A DNA stretch of 64,000 bases from contig MGXV01000086.1 of assembly GCA_001801485.1 (NCBI GenBank), forward strand, positions 24,553 to 88,552, read 5' to 3'. Below the pieces are notes generated by a model that was not told the origin of the DNA, ran no database searches, and saw nothing but the letters and a program-made list of their open reading frames with translations. Shown here piece after piece: positions 19,083 through 27,542 of the stretch. Each line of letters opens with the position of its first letter. Position 1 is the first letter of the stretch. Source of the stretch: Gammaproteobacteria bacterium RIFCSPHIGHO2_12_FULL_37_14. GTDB taxonomy: Bacteria; Pseudomonadota; Gammaproteobacteria; DSM-16500. The translations under genes were made by a program, and so were the position numbers.

Positions 19083-19382
19083 TCATTCATATAGCACAAA
19101 ATTTTTTCAAAATATAAAAGTATTTGACTAGTAACATGAAAGCGATTATAAAGCAAATTATAAAATATAGATATTCAGCAACAGACCTAATTTTTTACAA
19201 CTTTTCTATTTAAACATTATTCATTTTTCATAAGTTAAATAACGGTCCAATATCGGATATTTTGTTGATTAAATTAATAGTTAGTTATATCCTTTATACG
19301 TTTTAGGGTATTTGCTATAGTACAAAAGATAAAAAATTTGTACTATTATGTCCAAAGATACAGATCTAAGCTGGAGTGAAAT
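19083..19382. other. AT-rich divergent intergenic region with two palindromes
   Basis: This 300-bp spacer between the kinase and the unknown gene is strongly AT-rich. It holds AATATC-G-GATATT at 19249-19261 and a 10-bp perfect inverted repeat at 19317-19346. Both promoters must lie here; no unambiguous -35/-10 pair was assigned. Confidence 0.6.
19317..19346. promoter_or_regulatory. Inverted repeat, possible operator or leader hairpin
   Basis: ATAGTACAAA (19317-19326) and TTTGTACTAT (19337-19346) are perfect inverted repeats with a 10-nt A-rich spacer. The site ends 36 bp before the ATG of the unknown gene, where a repressor would act or where a leader hairpin would form. Half-site spacing of one helical turn suits a dimeric regulator. 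Confidence 0.5.
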
Positions 19383-20819
19383 ATGCGAGCACGTGATAAA
19401 AATCAGAATAATAAGTTAGTACAAATTCAAGGCTGGGACAGTATCACCTCTACTTTTAACGATAAAATAAAAGATGGAATACTGGAATTATATCTATTCG
19501 TTCCCATGTGCGTTTACTCAGTGGAAAATAAAATTTCCAATCAACAGCTCGCAGCTTTTGCTCGAGAGTTGCCAGACTACGTAAAGTCATTCCTCATGGA
19601 AAATACTTGCTCGTTTAAAGTTTTCTTTTTTGAAAATGAAAAAAATCCAGAAGCTGTAGAAACATGGCGTCTTAATAATCAGGAATCGATACGTATGTTA
19701 GGTGATGATGCTATTCGCGTTCCAGAATGGCGGAAAAATAATCGGCTTCGAGGGGAATTTTTTCAACGTTATATTAATTTCATAGAAAATCTTTCCATCG
19801 ATGAGCAAGCACTTAAATATGATTTCGATTTAATATCTGATATCGATACAGAACGTCGCCTTGGAACAATTTATCTTAAAGCGACGACAGCAGGATTACA
19901 GTATGAAGTTATCAAGCCGGATGAAAAAGATTCGAAGAAGATGCTTAAAGTAAATACTATTTCATGGGATAAATTATCAGATTTTCCAAGAAATTCGTTA
20001 GATATTGTTCAATCGAAAGAAAAATATTTACTCGATTTATTAAAGCACACATCAAAAGCGGGTCACACGCTGGGTCTTAATGAAGCAGAAGAAGCTATTA
20101 ATCAAGATGTAGATGAGTATTTAAATCGTGCAAATAGCGATAGCAGAAGAGCATTGCCTGGTTTCCAGGAGACAACGCGAGAGGAAGCAAGAGAGCATGT
20201 TATTGCAGAAACAGTAGATACGCTGATGCAAGCCTCACCAAAAGATTCGTTGCGGTTAACGATTGTTTTGCATCCTGAGAGACTACATCGAGCTGTTTAT
20301 CACGGTATGAGACATCTTGATGAACTTGGTTTTGTGAAGGGTTCTCTTGCGTATCAAAAAATAAAATTTAAAGAAGTTGCAGTGAAAGAAGTGACACTCA
20401 AGGAGAAACCTCAGCAGTTTGAAAAAGACTCAACAAAAGTATTCTTTGATATATTGTTTACTCGAGCAGAAGAAGCAAACAAAGCAAAAGATTCTGTAAA
20501 AATCGGTTTTTATATGGACATGGCTGCCGGAGTACTGAGTCGTTTAGAAGAAAAAAACGGTTTAAATGAAAAAAAGCCAAAAAGTATAGAGGAAGAAAGT
20601 AAACTGAAAGAGTCTACAGGATGGATATTGGAAAAGTTTTCTAAACATAACAACAACAAACCTTCTATTCCAATGGGAAATGTTGTTTCAGTGAAAAATA
20701 TGCCTGATCGATTAACTCCCGCAGTGATTCCGCAGGATCTCAATCGCCAAGATATATCTGAAAGTCTACCCTCGCCGCAATCACCAGATATTACGACAAG
20801 GTCGTCGCTATCACCATAA
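19383..20819 (+). CDS. Unknown 478-aa soluble protein, possible effector
   Basis: I do not recognise this protein. It has 478 residues, no signal peptide and no membrane segment. Residues 1-330 look folded with mixed alpha/beta character (for example LELYLFVPMCVYSVE and RLTIVLHPERLHRAVYHGM). Residues 330-430 are Lys/Glu-rich and helical. The last 40 are Ser/Pro/Asp-rich and end in TTRSSLSP, with no predicted fold. A strong ribosome site (CTGGAGTG) precedes the ATG. A large single gene with its own promoter and polar C-terminal tail resembles type IV-secreted effectors of Legionellales, but that is inference only. Confidence 0.75.
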   Translation: MRARDKNQNNKLVQIQGWDSITSTFNDKIKDGILELYLFVPMCVYSVENKISNQQLAAFARELPDYVKSFLMENTCSFKVFFFENEKNPEAVETWRLNNQESIRMLGDDAIRVPEWRKNNRLRGEFFQRYINFIENLSIDEQALKYDFDLISDIDTERRLGTIYLKATTAGLQYEVIKPDEKDSKKMLKVNTISWDKLSDFPRNSLDIVQSKEKYLLDLLKHTSKAGHTLGLNEAEEAINQDVDEYLNRANSDSRRALPGFQETTREEAREHVIAETVDTLMQASPKDSLRLTIVLHPERLHRAVYHGMRHLDELGFVKGSLAYQKIKFKEVAVKEVTLKEKPQQFEKDSTKVFFDILFTRAEEANKAKDSVKIGFYMDMAAGVLSRLEEKNGLNEKKPKSIEEESKLKESTGWILEKFSKHNNNKPSIPMGNVVSVKNMPDRLTPAVIPQDLNRQDISESLPSPQSPDITTRSSLSP

Positions 20820-20846
20820 AGGATTGGCGTGCCTGATATTTATTAT

Positions 20847-20872
20847 TTCCGTTTGCCTTAAGGTGAATGGAA
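20847..20872. other. Stem-loop between convergent genes
   Basis: TTCCGTTTGCC and GGTGAATGGAA can form an 11-bp stem with three G-T wobbles around a TTAA loop. No T run follows on either strand, so it is a weak terminator candidate between the unknown gene and dolP. Confidence 0.35.
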
Positions 20873-20924
20873 AAAAATAGTAAATGTTTTCGCTAGTTAA
20901 ATATAACCTCGTGAACGATTACTC

Positions 20925-21494
20925 TTATTTGGCGTATTGAAAGATTTTTACAACTTTTTGTACACCAACTACTTGTCGAGCAATATCAACAGCGGTATCT
21001 GCTTGGTCACGATTGACTATTCCGATTAAATAAACTACTCCGTTTTCTGTCACTACTTTAATCGAACTAGATTTTAAATCATCGGTGGCTAACATTTGGC
21101 TCTTAATTTTAGTGGTGATCCATGAATCGCTCGTGCGAGTTAACGTGGAAGTGGGTCCTTCTAGGGCTAATTGATTATAAACTCGTGATACATCCGGCAC
21201 GGATTTAGCTATTTCTTCTGCTTGTTGTCGCCAATTAGCATCAGGTGTTTCGCCAGTGAGGAGTACTACTCGGTTAAATACGGTGACCTCAATGTGACTG
21301 TCATCTTTTAGAGCAGGAATAGTTCTAATTTTATTAATAATAGCATTAGCGATTTGCGTATCTTGTACAGCATTTTGCAGGGTACGATGATCATAGACAA
21401 TGGCTATTGCAGCCGCTCCTGCAGCCGCTCCTGCGACAAAAATGCAACCTTGAAGGCTTAATGTTAATGCAAAAAAAGCAATTAATTTTTTCAT
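20925..21494 (-). CDS. dolP: BON-domain outer membrane lipoprotein DolP (YraP)
   Basis: DolP supports outer-membrane integrity and BAM activity. The 189-residue protein has a signal peptide ending in the lipobox LQGC (Cys17) and a small Ala/Gly-rich hydrophobic stretch. Two BON domains follow (about 45-115 and 120-189), each with the [10 protein letters not shown] or [14 protein letters not shown] strand-turn. Its ATG overlaps the diaA stop as ATGA, so translation is probably coupled. The order lpoA-yraN-diaA-dolP is the classical gammaproteobacterial one. Confidence 0.93.
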   Translation of the reverse strand: MKKLIAFFALTLSLQGCIFVAGAAAGAAAIAIVYDHRTLQNAVQDTQIANAIINKIRTIPALKDDSHIEVTVFNRVVLLTGETPDANWRQQAEEIAKSVPDVSRVYNQLALEGPTSTLTRTSDSWITTKIKSQMLATDDLKSSSIKVVTENGVVYLIGIVNRDQADTAVDIARQVVGVQKVVKIFQYAK

Positions 21495-22099
21495 GCTATC
21501 GTTTCCCCATGCCCAAATAAGCGAAAATCAACAATGTCACAGATACAATGAATAATGAGTAAGTGCGTTTCTTGTATGCGGGCCGTTTCAAAGGCTGGCA
21601 CACGAACCTCAATGTCTTTTTCTTGTAAATGATCGGCTATTTTACCACCATCATGACCAGTTAGTGCAATCACTCCAATGTTTTTATCATGTGCTGCTTT
21701 AATCGCATTGAGGATATTAATCGAGTTGCCGCTAGTTGAAATGGCTAATAATAAGTCACCTGTATGTCCTAGAGCGCGTATTTGTTTAGCAAAAACGTCA
21801 CTGAAATGATAATCGTTAGCAATCGCGGTTAGTGTGGGTAGATCCGACGAGAGCGCAAAGGCGGGTAACCCCGGTCTTTCTTGTTTAAAACGGTTAAGCA
21901 TTTGCGAACTAAAATGCAATGCTTCGCAGGCAGAGCCTCCATTGCCACAACTTAATATTTTATTTCCTTCTAGGAGGGCTTGTACAATTTCTTCACTTGC
22001 TTCAGCAATCACATTAATTATCGCATCGGCCGAATTTATTTTGGTTTGTATACTTTCGGTAAAATTTGATTTAATACGTTCGACTATACTATTCATCAT
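21491..22099 (-). CDS. diaA: SIS-domain protein DiaA (GmhA-like)
   Basis: DiaA binds DnaA and times initiation of replication; the closely related GmhA is a sedoheptulose-7-phosphate isomerase. The 202-residue protein has the SIS fold with [19 protein letters not shown] and [15 protein letters not shown] phosphosugar loops, and the late [21 protein letters not shown] helix. Context (lpoA-yraN upstream, dolP downstream) favours DiaA, but many databases call such proteins GmhA, and sequence alone leaves the isomerase role open. Confidence 0.85.
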   Translation of the reverse strand: MMNSIVERIKSNFTESIQTKINSADAIINVIAEASEEIVQALLEGNKILSCGNGGSACEALHFSSQMLNRFKQERPGLPAFALSSDLPTLTAIANDYHFSDVFAKQIRALGHTGDLLLAISTSGNSINILNAIKAAHDKNIGVIALTGHDGGKIADHLQEKDIEVRVPAFETARIQETHLLIIHCICDIVDFRLFGHGETIA

Positions 22100-22105
22100 G
22101 TTAGT

Positions 22106-22513
22106 TCAGACTTCTTCCCAAAATGCGTTTTTGATCCAATCAATATCCCATTTGCTCGCTAATTGATTTATTGCCACAACATCAAAGCGGCTAGTTACCT
22201 GATACAATAATTTTTTTCTTTGTAAAAAATGCGTGGCTGTTTTAATGATTTTTTTTATTTTACTCTTGTTAATACTTTCTAAGGCCGAACCATATTTATT
22301 ACTTCCACGTCCTCGAACTTCAACGAATACAATATCATCACTATCCTGCATGATGATGTCAATCTCTCCGTAATAACAGCGATAATTCGTTGTTAATAAA
22401 CGCAAGCCTTTTTTTAATAAAAATTGACAAGCAACTAGCTCAGCAGATTTACCAAATTCCAGGTGTGAAGTTGAATGAGTCACACCATTGTCCCATTTTG
22501 GATAGTTTTGCAT
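22106..22513 (-). CDS. yraN: YraN family nuclease-fold protein
   Basis: YraN (UPF0102) proteins have a Holliday junction resolvase-like nuclease fold of unclear function. The 135-residue protein shows the family blocks GKSAELVACQFLLKKGLRLL, NYRCYYGEIDIIM and VFVEVRGRG, with the Glu-Asp-Glu-x-Lys style acidic residues (GEID, VEVR). The usual VEVK is VEVR here. The start lies 34 bp inside the lpoA 3' end, and diaA follows 6 bp later. Confidence 0.92.
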   Translation of the reverse strand: MQNYPKWDNGVTHSTSHLEFGKSAELVACQFLLKKGLRLLTTNYRCYYGEIDIIMQDSDDIVFVEVRGRGSNKYGSALESINKSKIKKIIKTATHFLQRKKLLYQVTSRFDVVAINQLASKWDIDWIKNAFWEEV

Positions 22514-23964
22514 GGCAGGCGTCGATGGATTTGATGAGTCGATGCCAAGGTTAATGCGCCAGTCGTTCCATAAATGGGGAAATTAGGCAATTGCATTAAG
22601 CGATTAAGCGATTGGCTGAGTAAATAAGCATCTAAACCGACGGCATATAATCGATCACTTTGATTATCACTGATTTTGTGGCGAGCAATTTGTATGCTCC
22701 AAGGTGTATCACAAATAGTGACGCCATTTAAATCGACATCTTTAATCGGGTTAGGTTTACCTGAATAAACTGCAGAAGTGGCATAAACCGGAACATTATT
22801 GACATAGTAATATCGTAATAATGGCACAATGACGCGAGCCTCTTTTGGCTGGGCAAATAAGATAATGACATCAAAATCGTGGCGGCGTTGTTGTTCTAGA
22901 ATATCTTTATTATTGCCTTCTTGAGTGAGTTTTTTATCGTTATCTAAATTAATCTGCAGCAAATGAGCGATTTCTTTATTAAAATCAGAATGTGCTGAAT
23001 AGTAGAATGAATCTTGTACTCGACCGCCTAAGGTATGCCAGCGAGAAGAGAAAGAGGCGGTCAATCGCTTACCCCATGGACTTTCTGGTGCAATGATAAT
23101 GGCATTAGAAAGACCAGTTTCTCGTGCTCGTTCTGCTACTTGTTGGGCTTCGTCTTCTGGTAATAATCCGAATTCATAGAAATTTTTTGGTAAAGAACCA
23201 AAAAAGATATCAGTATAATTTAATGCTAGTACTGGAGTGGAAAAACCTCCCGCTCTGCTCAATTGCTGAACATCGCTTTTAATTAGTGGGCCAACGACGA
23301 AATCAGCACCATCAGTCATAGCTTGTTGATAAAGTGTAGCCACATCTTTGCCTTGTGCCGTGTCATAGAAAGAAACATTTTGTTTGCCGACCTTTGCTAA
23401 ATTAGCGTAATAGGCATTTAAAAAACCTTCTCTGACCAGTTGTCCAGATGCAGTGTAATCACCTTGTAAAGGCAGTAGAATAGCAATTTGTTGTGGCGGA
23501 AGCGCGGTCGCGAGCTGGTGAAGGGTGCCATCACTTGGTAATAGTTGATTAGCTGGGTGTGAAGGATTTCTTGTGCGCCAGCTTAGCAATTCTTGGGCTA
23601 ATGCTGCAGTATGATTGCTATTTCGTTTGCTAATGATGGCAAGCTCGATCCAAGCTTGTTGGTCGACATCGCTAGTGGTATTTAGCATGGCAGATAATTT
23701 GGCTGTTGAATAATTTTGTAATTTCTCCCAAATGGTAGCAGTATTTCCTTCCCATAGAGCTGTTTTAGCAACCTGGGCAGTAGCAGTAGATGATTTTGAG
23801 GGGGAGGGTGTAAACGTTGAGAATGAGAGGGATGAAGAAGAACAACTGATGATGCTAAATAATGATAATGAGATAATGGAAGTTAGCAATACTATTTTCA
23901 ACCTAAAGCTAATTAAGAAGTTGTCTGGGAGAACGTTTATCCAAGATAGAATACTTATTTTCAT
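22480..23964 (-). CDS. lpoA: Short LpoA-type lipoprotein activator of PBP1A
   Basis: LpoA is an outer-membrane lipoprotein that stimulates the wall synthase PBP1A. The signal peptide is preceded by an unusually long 20-residue lead and ends in the lipobox IISC (Cys41). A Ser-rich linker (42-66) and a short helical region (about 65-150) precede the periplasmic-binding-like domain (about 155-494) beginning QIAILLPLQGDYTASGQLVREG. At 494 residues it is clearly shorter than E. coli LpoA (678), mainly in the N-terminal TPR part. Its ATG is 15 bp from the divergent rsmI ATG. Confidence 0.88.
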   Translation of the reverse strand: MKISILSWINVLPDNFLISFRLKIVLLTSIISLSLFSIISCSSSSLSFSTFTPSPSKSSTATAQVAKTALWEGNTATIWEKLQNYSTAKLSAMLNTTSDVDQQAWIELAIISKRNSNHTAALAQELLSWRTRNPSHPANQLLPSDGTLHQLATALPPQQIAILLPLQGDYTASGQLVREGFLNAYYANLAKVGKQNVSFYDTAQGKDVATLYQQAMTDGADFVVGPLIKSDVQQLSRAGGFSTPVLALNYTDIFFGSLPKNFYEFGLLPEDEAQQVAERARETGLSNAIIIAPESPWGKRLTASFSSRWHTLGGRVQDSFYYSAHSDFNKEIAHLLQINLDNDKKLTQEGNNKDILEQQRRHDFDVIILFAQPKEARVIVPLLRYYYVNNVPVYATSAVYSGKPNPIKDVDLNGVTICDTPWSIQIARHKISDNQSDRLYAVGLDAYLLSQSLNRLMQLPNFPIYGTTGALTLASTHQIHRRLPCKTIQNGTMV

Positions 23965-23979
23965 AAAGGCAATACTCTT

Positions 23980-24828
23980 ATGCTAAGTGATAAATTAGGA
24001 ACATTATACGTCGTTGCTACACCAATTGGGAATCTCCAGGATATCACTTTACGGGCATTGGAGATATTAAAACTAGTCGATAGTATTGCTGCCGAAGATA
24101 CGCGACATACTAGAAAGTTATTAAAGCATTTTTCAATTGATAAACCCGTTGTGGCGTTACATGATTTTAATGAGAGGAAGCAACTGCAAATATTGATTGC
24201 ACAGTTACAGCAAGGAAAATCGATTGCTCTCGTAAGCGATGCGGGGACGCCATTAATTAGTGATCCCGGATTTCCATTTGTTAGGGAAGCTAGAACATGC
24301 GGTATAAAAATCATACCTATTCCAGGCGCTTGTGCGGCAATTACTGCGTTAAGTGTTGCTGGATTACCGACAGATAAATTTGTATTTGAGGGTTTTTTAC
24401 CTGCTAAGCAAGAAGCCCGTCAGCGACACTTACTGACATTGGTGAATGAAGTGCGCACGATAGTATTCTACGAAGCGCCGCATCGTTTACTTTCAACCTT
24501 GCAATCGATGATGGAAGTATTTGGTGGCGATAGAATGAGTAGTGTTGCTCGCGAATTAACAAAAATTTACGAATCCATTATAACGAATAATTTACAATCA
24601 CTTTTCACTTATTACACTTCACACCAAGTGGAACAGCGTGGCGAAATTGTTATTTTAGTGGCGGGCGTGGATCCCGAGGTAAATACTCAGAATATTGTTT
24701 CATCTACTCATGTATTAGAAATTTTGTTATCAGAATTACCGCTCAAGCAAGCGGTTAAGTTAGCAAGTGAAATTACTGGTCAACGAAAGAATGTGTTATA
24801 TGAAATGGCCCTCGCTAAGCGCTTGTAA
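23980..24828 (+). CDS. rsmI: 16S rRNA 2'-O-methyltransferase RsmI
   Basis: RsmI methylates the ribose of C1402 in 16S rRNA with SAM. The 282-residue protein has the tetrapyrrole-methylase fold. TLYVVATPIGNLQDITLRAL is at the N-terminus, followed by EDTRHTRKLLKHF, the SDAGTPLISDPG loop and the PGACAAITALSVAGLPTD block. Length matches E. coli RsmI (286). It is divergent from lpoA with a very short shared upstream region. In many gammaproteobacteria rsmI lies next to rnpB; here three extra genes intervene. Confidence 0.96.
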   Translation: MLSDKLGTLYVVATPIGNLQDITLRALEILKLVDSIAAEDTRHTRKLLKHFSIDKPVVALHDFNERKQLQILIAQLQQGKSIALVSDAGTPLISDPGFPFVREARTCGIKIIPIPGACAAITALSVAGLPTDKFVFEGFLPAKQEARQRHLLTLVNEVRTIVFYEAPHRLLSTLQSMMEVFGGDRMSSVARELTKIYESIITNNLQSLFTYYTSHQVEQRGEIVILVAGVDPEVNTQNIVSSTHVLEILLSELPLKQAVKLASEITGQRKNVLYEMALAKRL

Positions 24829-24876
24829 AACAGATAAAAATTTTTAGTCCGTCAAATTCGAGTATAATCATCTTTT

Positions 24877-25251
24877 ATGATAAATATGACACCAAAAAAA
24901 ATATTATTCACTCAGGATATTGTTCACAATATTCGCGAGCTTTGTGCGCTTGTTTTTAACATTGCAACAGATGAGCAATTATGTAAGATTTTTTGCATTA
25001 GCCATGAGCAAATGGAAATGGTCATGAAACAATTAGTTAATCCAATTCCCGATTGGATCTTTGATCACCGATCATTAGCCGAGGAAATAAAAAATATTAT
25101 TGCAAGAGAATTTATTTTTTTTCAATTACAAGAAAAGTGGGATGATCCGCATTATCAAGATGATTTAGAAAATTTTATTAATATTTTTTCTAGAGATATA
25201 CAGCATAAAATTGAAGCGTATAAAAATCATCAATTACGCGAGGTGAGATAA
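24877..25251 (+). CDS. Unrecognised 124-aa protein
   Basis: I do not recognise it. It has 124 residues, is mainly helical, and lacks a signal peptide or membrane segment. Hydrophobic-aromatic stretches such as EFIFFQLQEKW suggest a small folded helical domain. The sequence ATGATAAATATG offers two starts (24877 or 24886). No Shine-Dalgarno is seen, and TATAAT ends 8 nt before the first ATG. The next gene starts 1 bp after its stop, so the two are surely cotranscribed. Confidence 0.7.
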   Translation: MINMTPKKILFTQDIVHNIRELCALVFNIATDEQLCKIFCISHEQMEMVMKQLVNPIPDWIFDHRSLAEEIKNIIAREFIFFQLQEKWDDPHYQDDLENFINIFSRDIQHKIEAYKNHQLREVR

Positions 25252-25252
25252 A

Positions 25253-25831
25253 ATGGCTTACAATCCAGACGCAATAAAATTAATGAATAAGATAGTTAGC
25301 TTAAGCTACTCAATGGACAATAAGTTTATTGAATTGACAGAAAAAGACAAGCAAACGATTGCGCAATTTTTAATGGATTTTATCCAGGGTAATGAAAATT
25401 TAAAGAATGCACCCGGATTAAATCAAACGCATTTAAGATTGTTTTTTTACGGTCGAAAATTATCCCAATCAAATGAACAAAAGGGAGAGAGTGATGTTGT
25501 GGAATGGTGTCGCAGGGTTGCTATTGCTCGTGATATGGCTACCTTAAAACGATTATTTGATGTATGCAATGAATTAGGCATTATCAAGCAACAACCGATG
25601 CTTGATCAAGCATATCAAAGAATTATTGCTGCGCAAGAATTAATTAAAGATGTTGAAAGCAAACAGCATATTGTGTTGCATATTGGTAGCAATGAACCTG
25701 GTTTACGTATGTATAGTAATGATGTTAATTATCCATACCCACCATCACAAGGATTATCTTCGCGCGAATGCTTTGAGCAAGTGATTGCATATTTTCAATC
25801 GACATTATCGTTTCGTCCTAAACAGGAATGA
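25253..25831 (+). CDS. Unrecognised 192-aa protein
   Basis: I do not recognise it. The 192-residue protein is soluble and largely helical. It has a possible DNA- or protein-binding region around VVEWCRRVAIARDMATLKRLFDV-type helices (keyed on EWCRR, near residue 84) and a Pro/Tyr-rich C-terminal part (NYPYPPSQGLSSRECFEQV). GCGAGGTGAG precedes the ATG. It is coupled to the 124-aa gene upstream, and its last 37 bases overlap the convergent glycosyltransferase. Confidence 0.72.
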   Translation: MAYNPDAIKLMNKIVSLSYSMDNKFIELTEKDKQTIAQFLMDFIQGNENLKNAPGLNQTHLRLFFYGRKLSQSNEQKGESDVVEWCRRVAIARDMATLKRLFDVCNELGIIKQQPMLDQAYQRIIAAQELIKDVESKQHIVLHIGSNEPGLRMYSNDVNYPYPPSQGLSSRECFEQVIAYFQSTLSFRPKQE

Positions 25832-26991
25832 ATTTTTTTGTAAATGTCTGCGTAGCTTTTTGCGATAATGTCCCATGAGAATTTTTTTGCTGCTTCTTGA
25901 TTGTTTTTTCCCATGATTGAACGTAATGTTTTATTTGCTAACAAATTAGCAATAGTTTGAGCCCAATCATATTTATTTTCGCCATCCACTAATAGCGCTT
26001 GCAATCCCAATGATTGTAAATAGCGCACAATAGGAATATCACTTGCAATTAATGCTTTTCCCGCTGCCATTGCTTCAAGCTGAACGATTCCAAAGGGTTC
26101 TGTCCATTGCTTGCCTTGAGTAGCAAACAGCACTAATTTTGCTTGAGCAAATAAGATTTTTTTTGTTTCGTTTTTCACATACCCTGTAAAGATGATACTG
26201 CGGTTGGGGAGGTGAGACGGGCGATACTCAGTGATGACATTTAGTTGATAATTTTTAGCCTGCTGTTGCAATGATTGTTCACTTGACCCCGTTCCAGCAA
26301 TGATTAATGAAATATCCATACCTTGTTTTACAAGATTTGCATACGCATCAATCAACACAGAAAAACCTTTTTCAGGTTCCAGCCGTCCTATCGCTAATAG
26401 GTAATTCGATTCTGGTAAATCAGCATATTTTATCCAATCATTCCTATCGACACCATTATGAATCAGGGTGCTTTTTGAGGAGACTGAGCAAAATTTTTCT
26501 GCAGCCTCAGCCATGATAGGAGAAAGATGAGTAATAAAACGTGCTTGATTTAATATTTTTTGACAGCGGCGACGAATATGAAATTGTCGCATGCGCTTAG
26601 AATGACTAGATAAAAGATCGCTATGACTCGTGACCACATAAGGAATATCAAGTTGTTGATCGATATGCATAGCCATATAGCCAGCTCGATACACTCCTTG
26701 AGCATGAATCAGATCAATTTTTTCTTTTTTACAAATTTCAATAAGTACTTTTGTTGCACTTTTAGACACGAAAAAACCAGGTTTTAGCAAGGGTCCAACA
26801 TAGTGAGGAACTTGATTGGTAAGTAGATGAGGGTTGATTAACTGCTTAGACTTTTTCTTTTCAGGAGCAGTATAAATGATGCTATCAATACCGAAAGTTT
26901 TTAGAGCGAGTGGCAGAAAATGCAAAAATTCAGCTAAACCGCCTAGTTGTACATCCGTGTAGCGATGACATAAAAAAAGGACGCGTATCAT
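25795..26991 (-). CDS. Family 4 (GT-B) glycosyltransferase
   Basis: This is a GT-B fold, family 4-like glycosyltransferase. The preferred ATG at 26991 gives 398 residues and starts MIRVLFLCHRY followed by the GGLAEFLHFLPLAL donor-side loop. The C-terminal half has LLAIGRLEPEKGFSVLIDAY, the LIIAGTG strand and the conserved EPFGIVQLEAMAAGKALIAS motif with the catalytic-site glutamates. Substrate and product cannot be told; cell-surface glycan synthesis is likely. An upstream in-frame codon at 27021 is less probable because the rnpB promoter must occupy that stretch. Confidence 0.88.
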   Translation of the reverse strand: MIRVLFLCHRYTDVQLGGLAEFLHFLPLALKTFGIDSIIYTAPEKKKSKQLINPHLLTNQVPHYVGPLLKPGFFVSKSATKVLIEICKKEKIDLIHAQGVYRAGYMAMHIDQQLDIPYVVTSHSDLLSSHSKRMRQFHIRRRCQKILNQARFITHLSPIMAEAAEKFCSVSSKSTLIHNGVDRNDWIKYADLPESNYLLAIGRLEPEKGFSVLIDAYANLVKQGMDISLIIAGTGSSEQSLQQQAKNYQLNVITEYRPSHLPNRSIIFTGYVKNETKKILFAQAKLVLFATQGKQWTEPFGIVQLEAMAAGKALIASDIPIVRYLQSLGLQALLVDGENKYDWAQTIANLLANKTLRSIMGKNNQEAAKKFSWDIIAKSYADIYKKIHSCLGRNDNVD

Positions 26992-27022
26992 GAATAATCC
27001 TATATATGCTAGAATAATCACC

Positions 27023-27412
27023 GAGTCAGTTAGACAATCGCCTGTTTATCAGGAGGAAAGTCCGGGCTCCGCAGGGTAAAGTGCCAGGTAACGCCTGGGA
27101 AGCATGAGCTTACGGAAAGTGTCACAGAAAATAAACCGCTATTTTATGGCCTGTTGATATTCTACTATGCTGGCTCCTTTCAGCTTTAGCAAAATATCAA
27201 CAGGCCATACTAGTAAGGGTGAAAAGGTGCGGTAAGAGCGCACCGCGTAATTGGTAACAATTATGGCAGGATAAACCCCACTTGGAGCAAGACCAAATAA
27301 AAACTCGTTAGTGTGATCCGCACTGAGTTTGGGTAGGTCGCTTGAGGTGCTTGGTGACAGGCATCCTAGATGAATGATTGTCCACGACAGAACCCGGCTT
27401 ATCGACTGACTC
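27023..27412 (+). ncRNA. rnpB: RNase P RNA, type A
   Basis: RNase P RNA is the catalytic part of the enzyme that removes 5' leaders of tRNA precursors. P1 is closed by GAGTCAGT at the 5' end (27023) and ACTGACTC at the 3' end (27412). The universal core is present: GGAGGAAAGTCCGGGCTCC, CAGGGTAA-type J2/3, ACAGAAA and AAGGGTGAAAAGGTGCGGTA, GGTAAACCCC-like GATAAACCCCACTTGGAGCA, and the 3' end GATGAATGATTGTCCACGAC. Length is about 390 nt. The P12 helix is enlarged by a 17-bp perfect stem. A -10-like TAGAAT (27010-27015) lies 7 nt before the 5' end. mraZ follows. Confidence 0.97.
27145..27209 (+). repeat. Long perfect hairpin at the P12 position of rnpB
   Basis: TATGGCCTGTTGATATT (27145-27161) is perfectly complementary to 27193-27209, enclosing 31 nt that can form a small GCTG/CAGC hairpin. 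It lies between the ACCGC and AAGGGTGAAAAGG core segments, the place of the variable P12 helix. Confidence 0.8.
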
Positions 27413-27484
27413 AATATTTTTTCTATATCACCTTGGGAAGGAAATTAAATTGACTTCTTAACCACAGCATAAATAACACTATTT

Positions 27485-27528
27485 GTGGGATTTAGTGGCA
27501 CAAAGTGTATATTTGTGGAAAATTGTGG
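27485..27528 (+). promoter_or_regulatory. MraZ operator: five GTGG-type repeats at 10-bp spacing
   Basis: GTGG (or GTGT) begins at 27485, 27495, 27505, 27515 and 27525, exactly one helical turn apart; only the third is GTGT. MraZ binds arrays of such TGTGG[G/N] repeats upstream of its own gene in E. coli. A TATATT hexamer at 27529-27534 adjoins the last repeat and could be the -10 box, so MraZ binding would block it. Confidence 0.8.
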
Positions 27529-27542
27529 TATATTAACTCTTA

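Noticed and set aside
20847..20872. Stem-loop as a strong terminator
   Set aside because: Three G-T pairs and no following T run on either strand; kept only as a low-confidence structure.
27139..27414. Open frame of 91 codons on the minus strand
   Set aside because: It lies within RNase P RNA on the opposite strand; the RNA core motifs explain the sequence.
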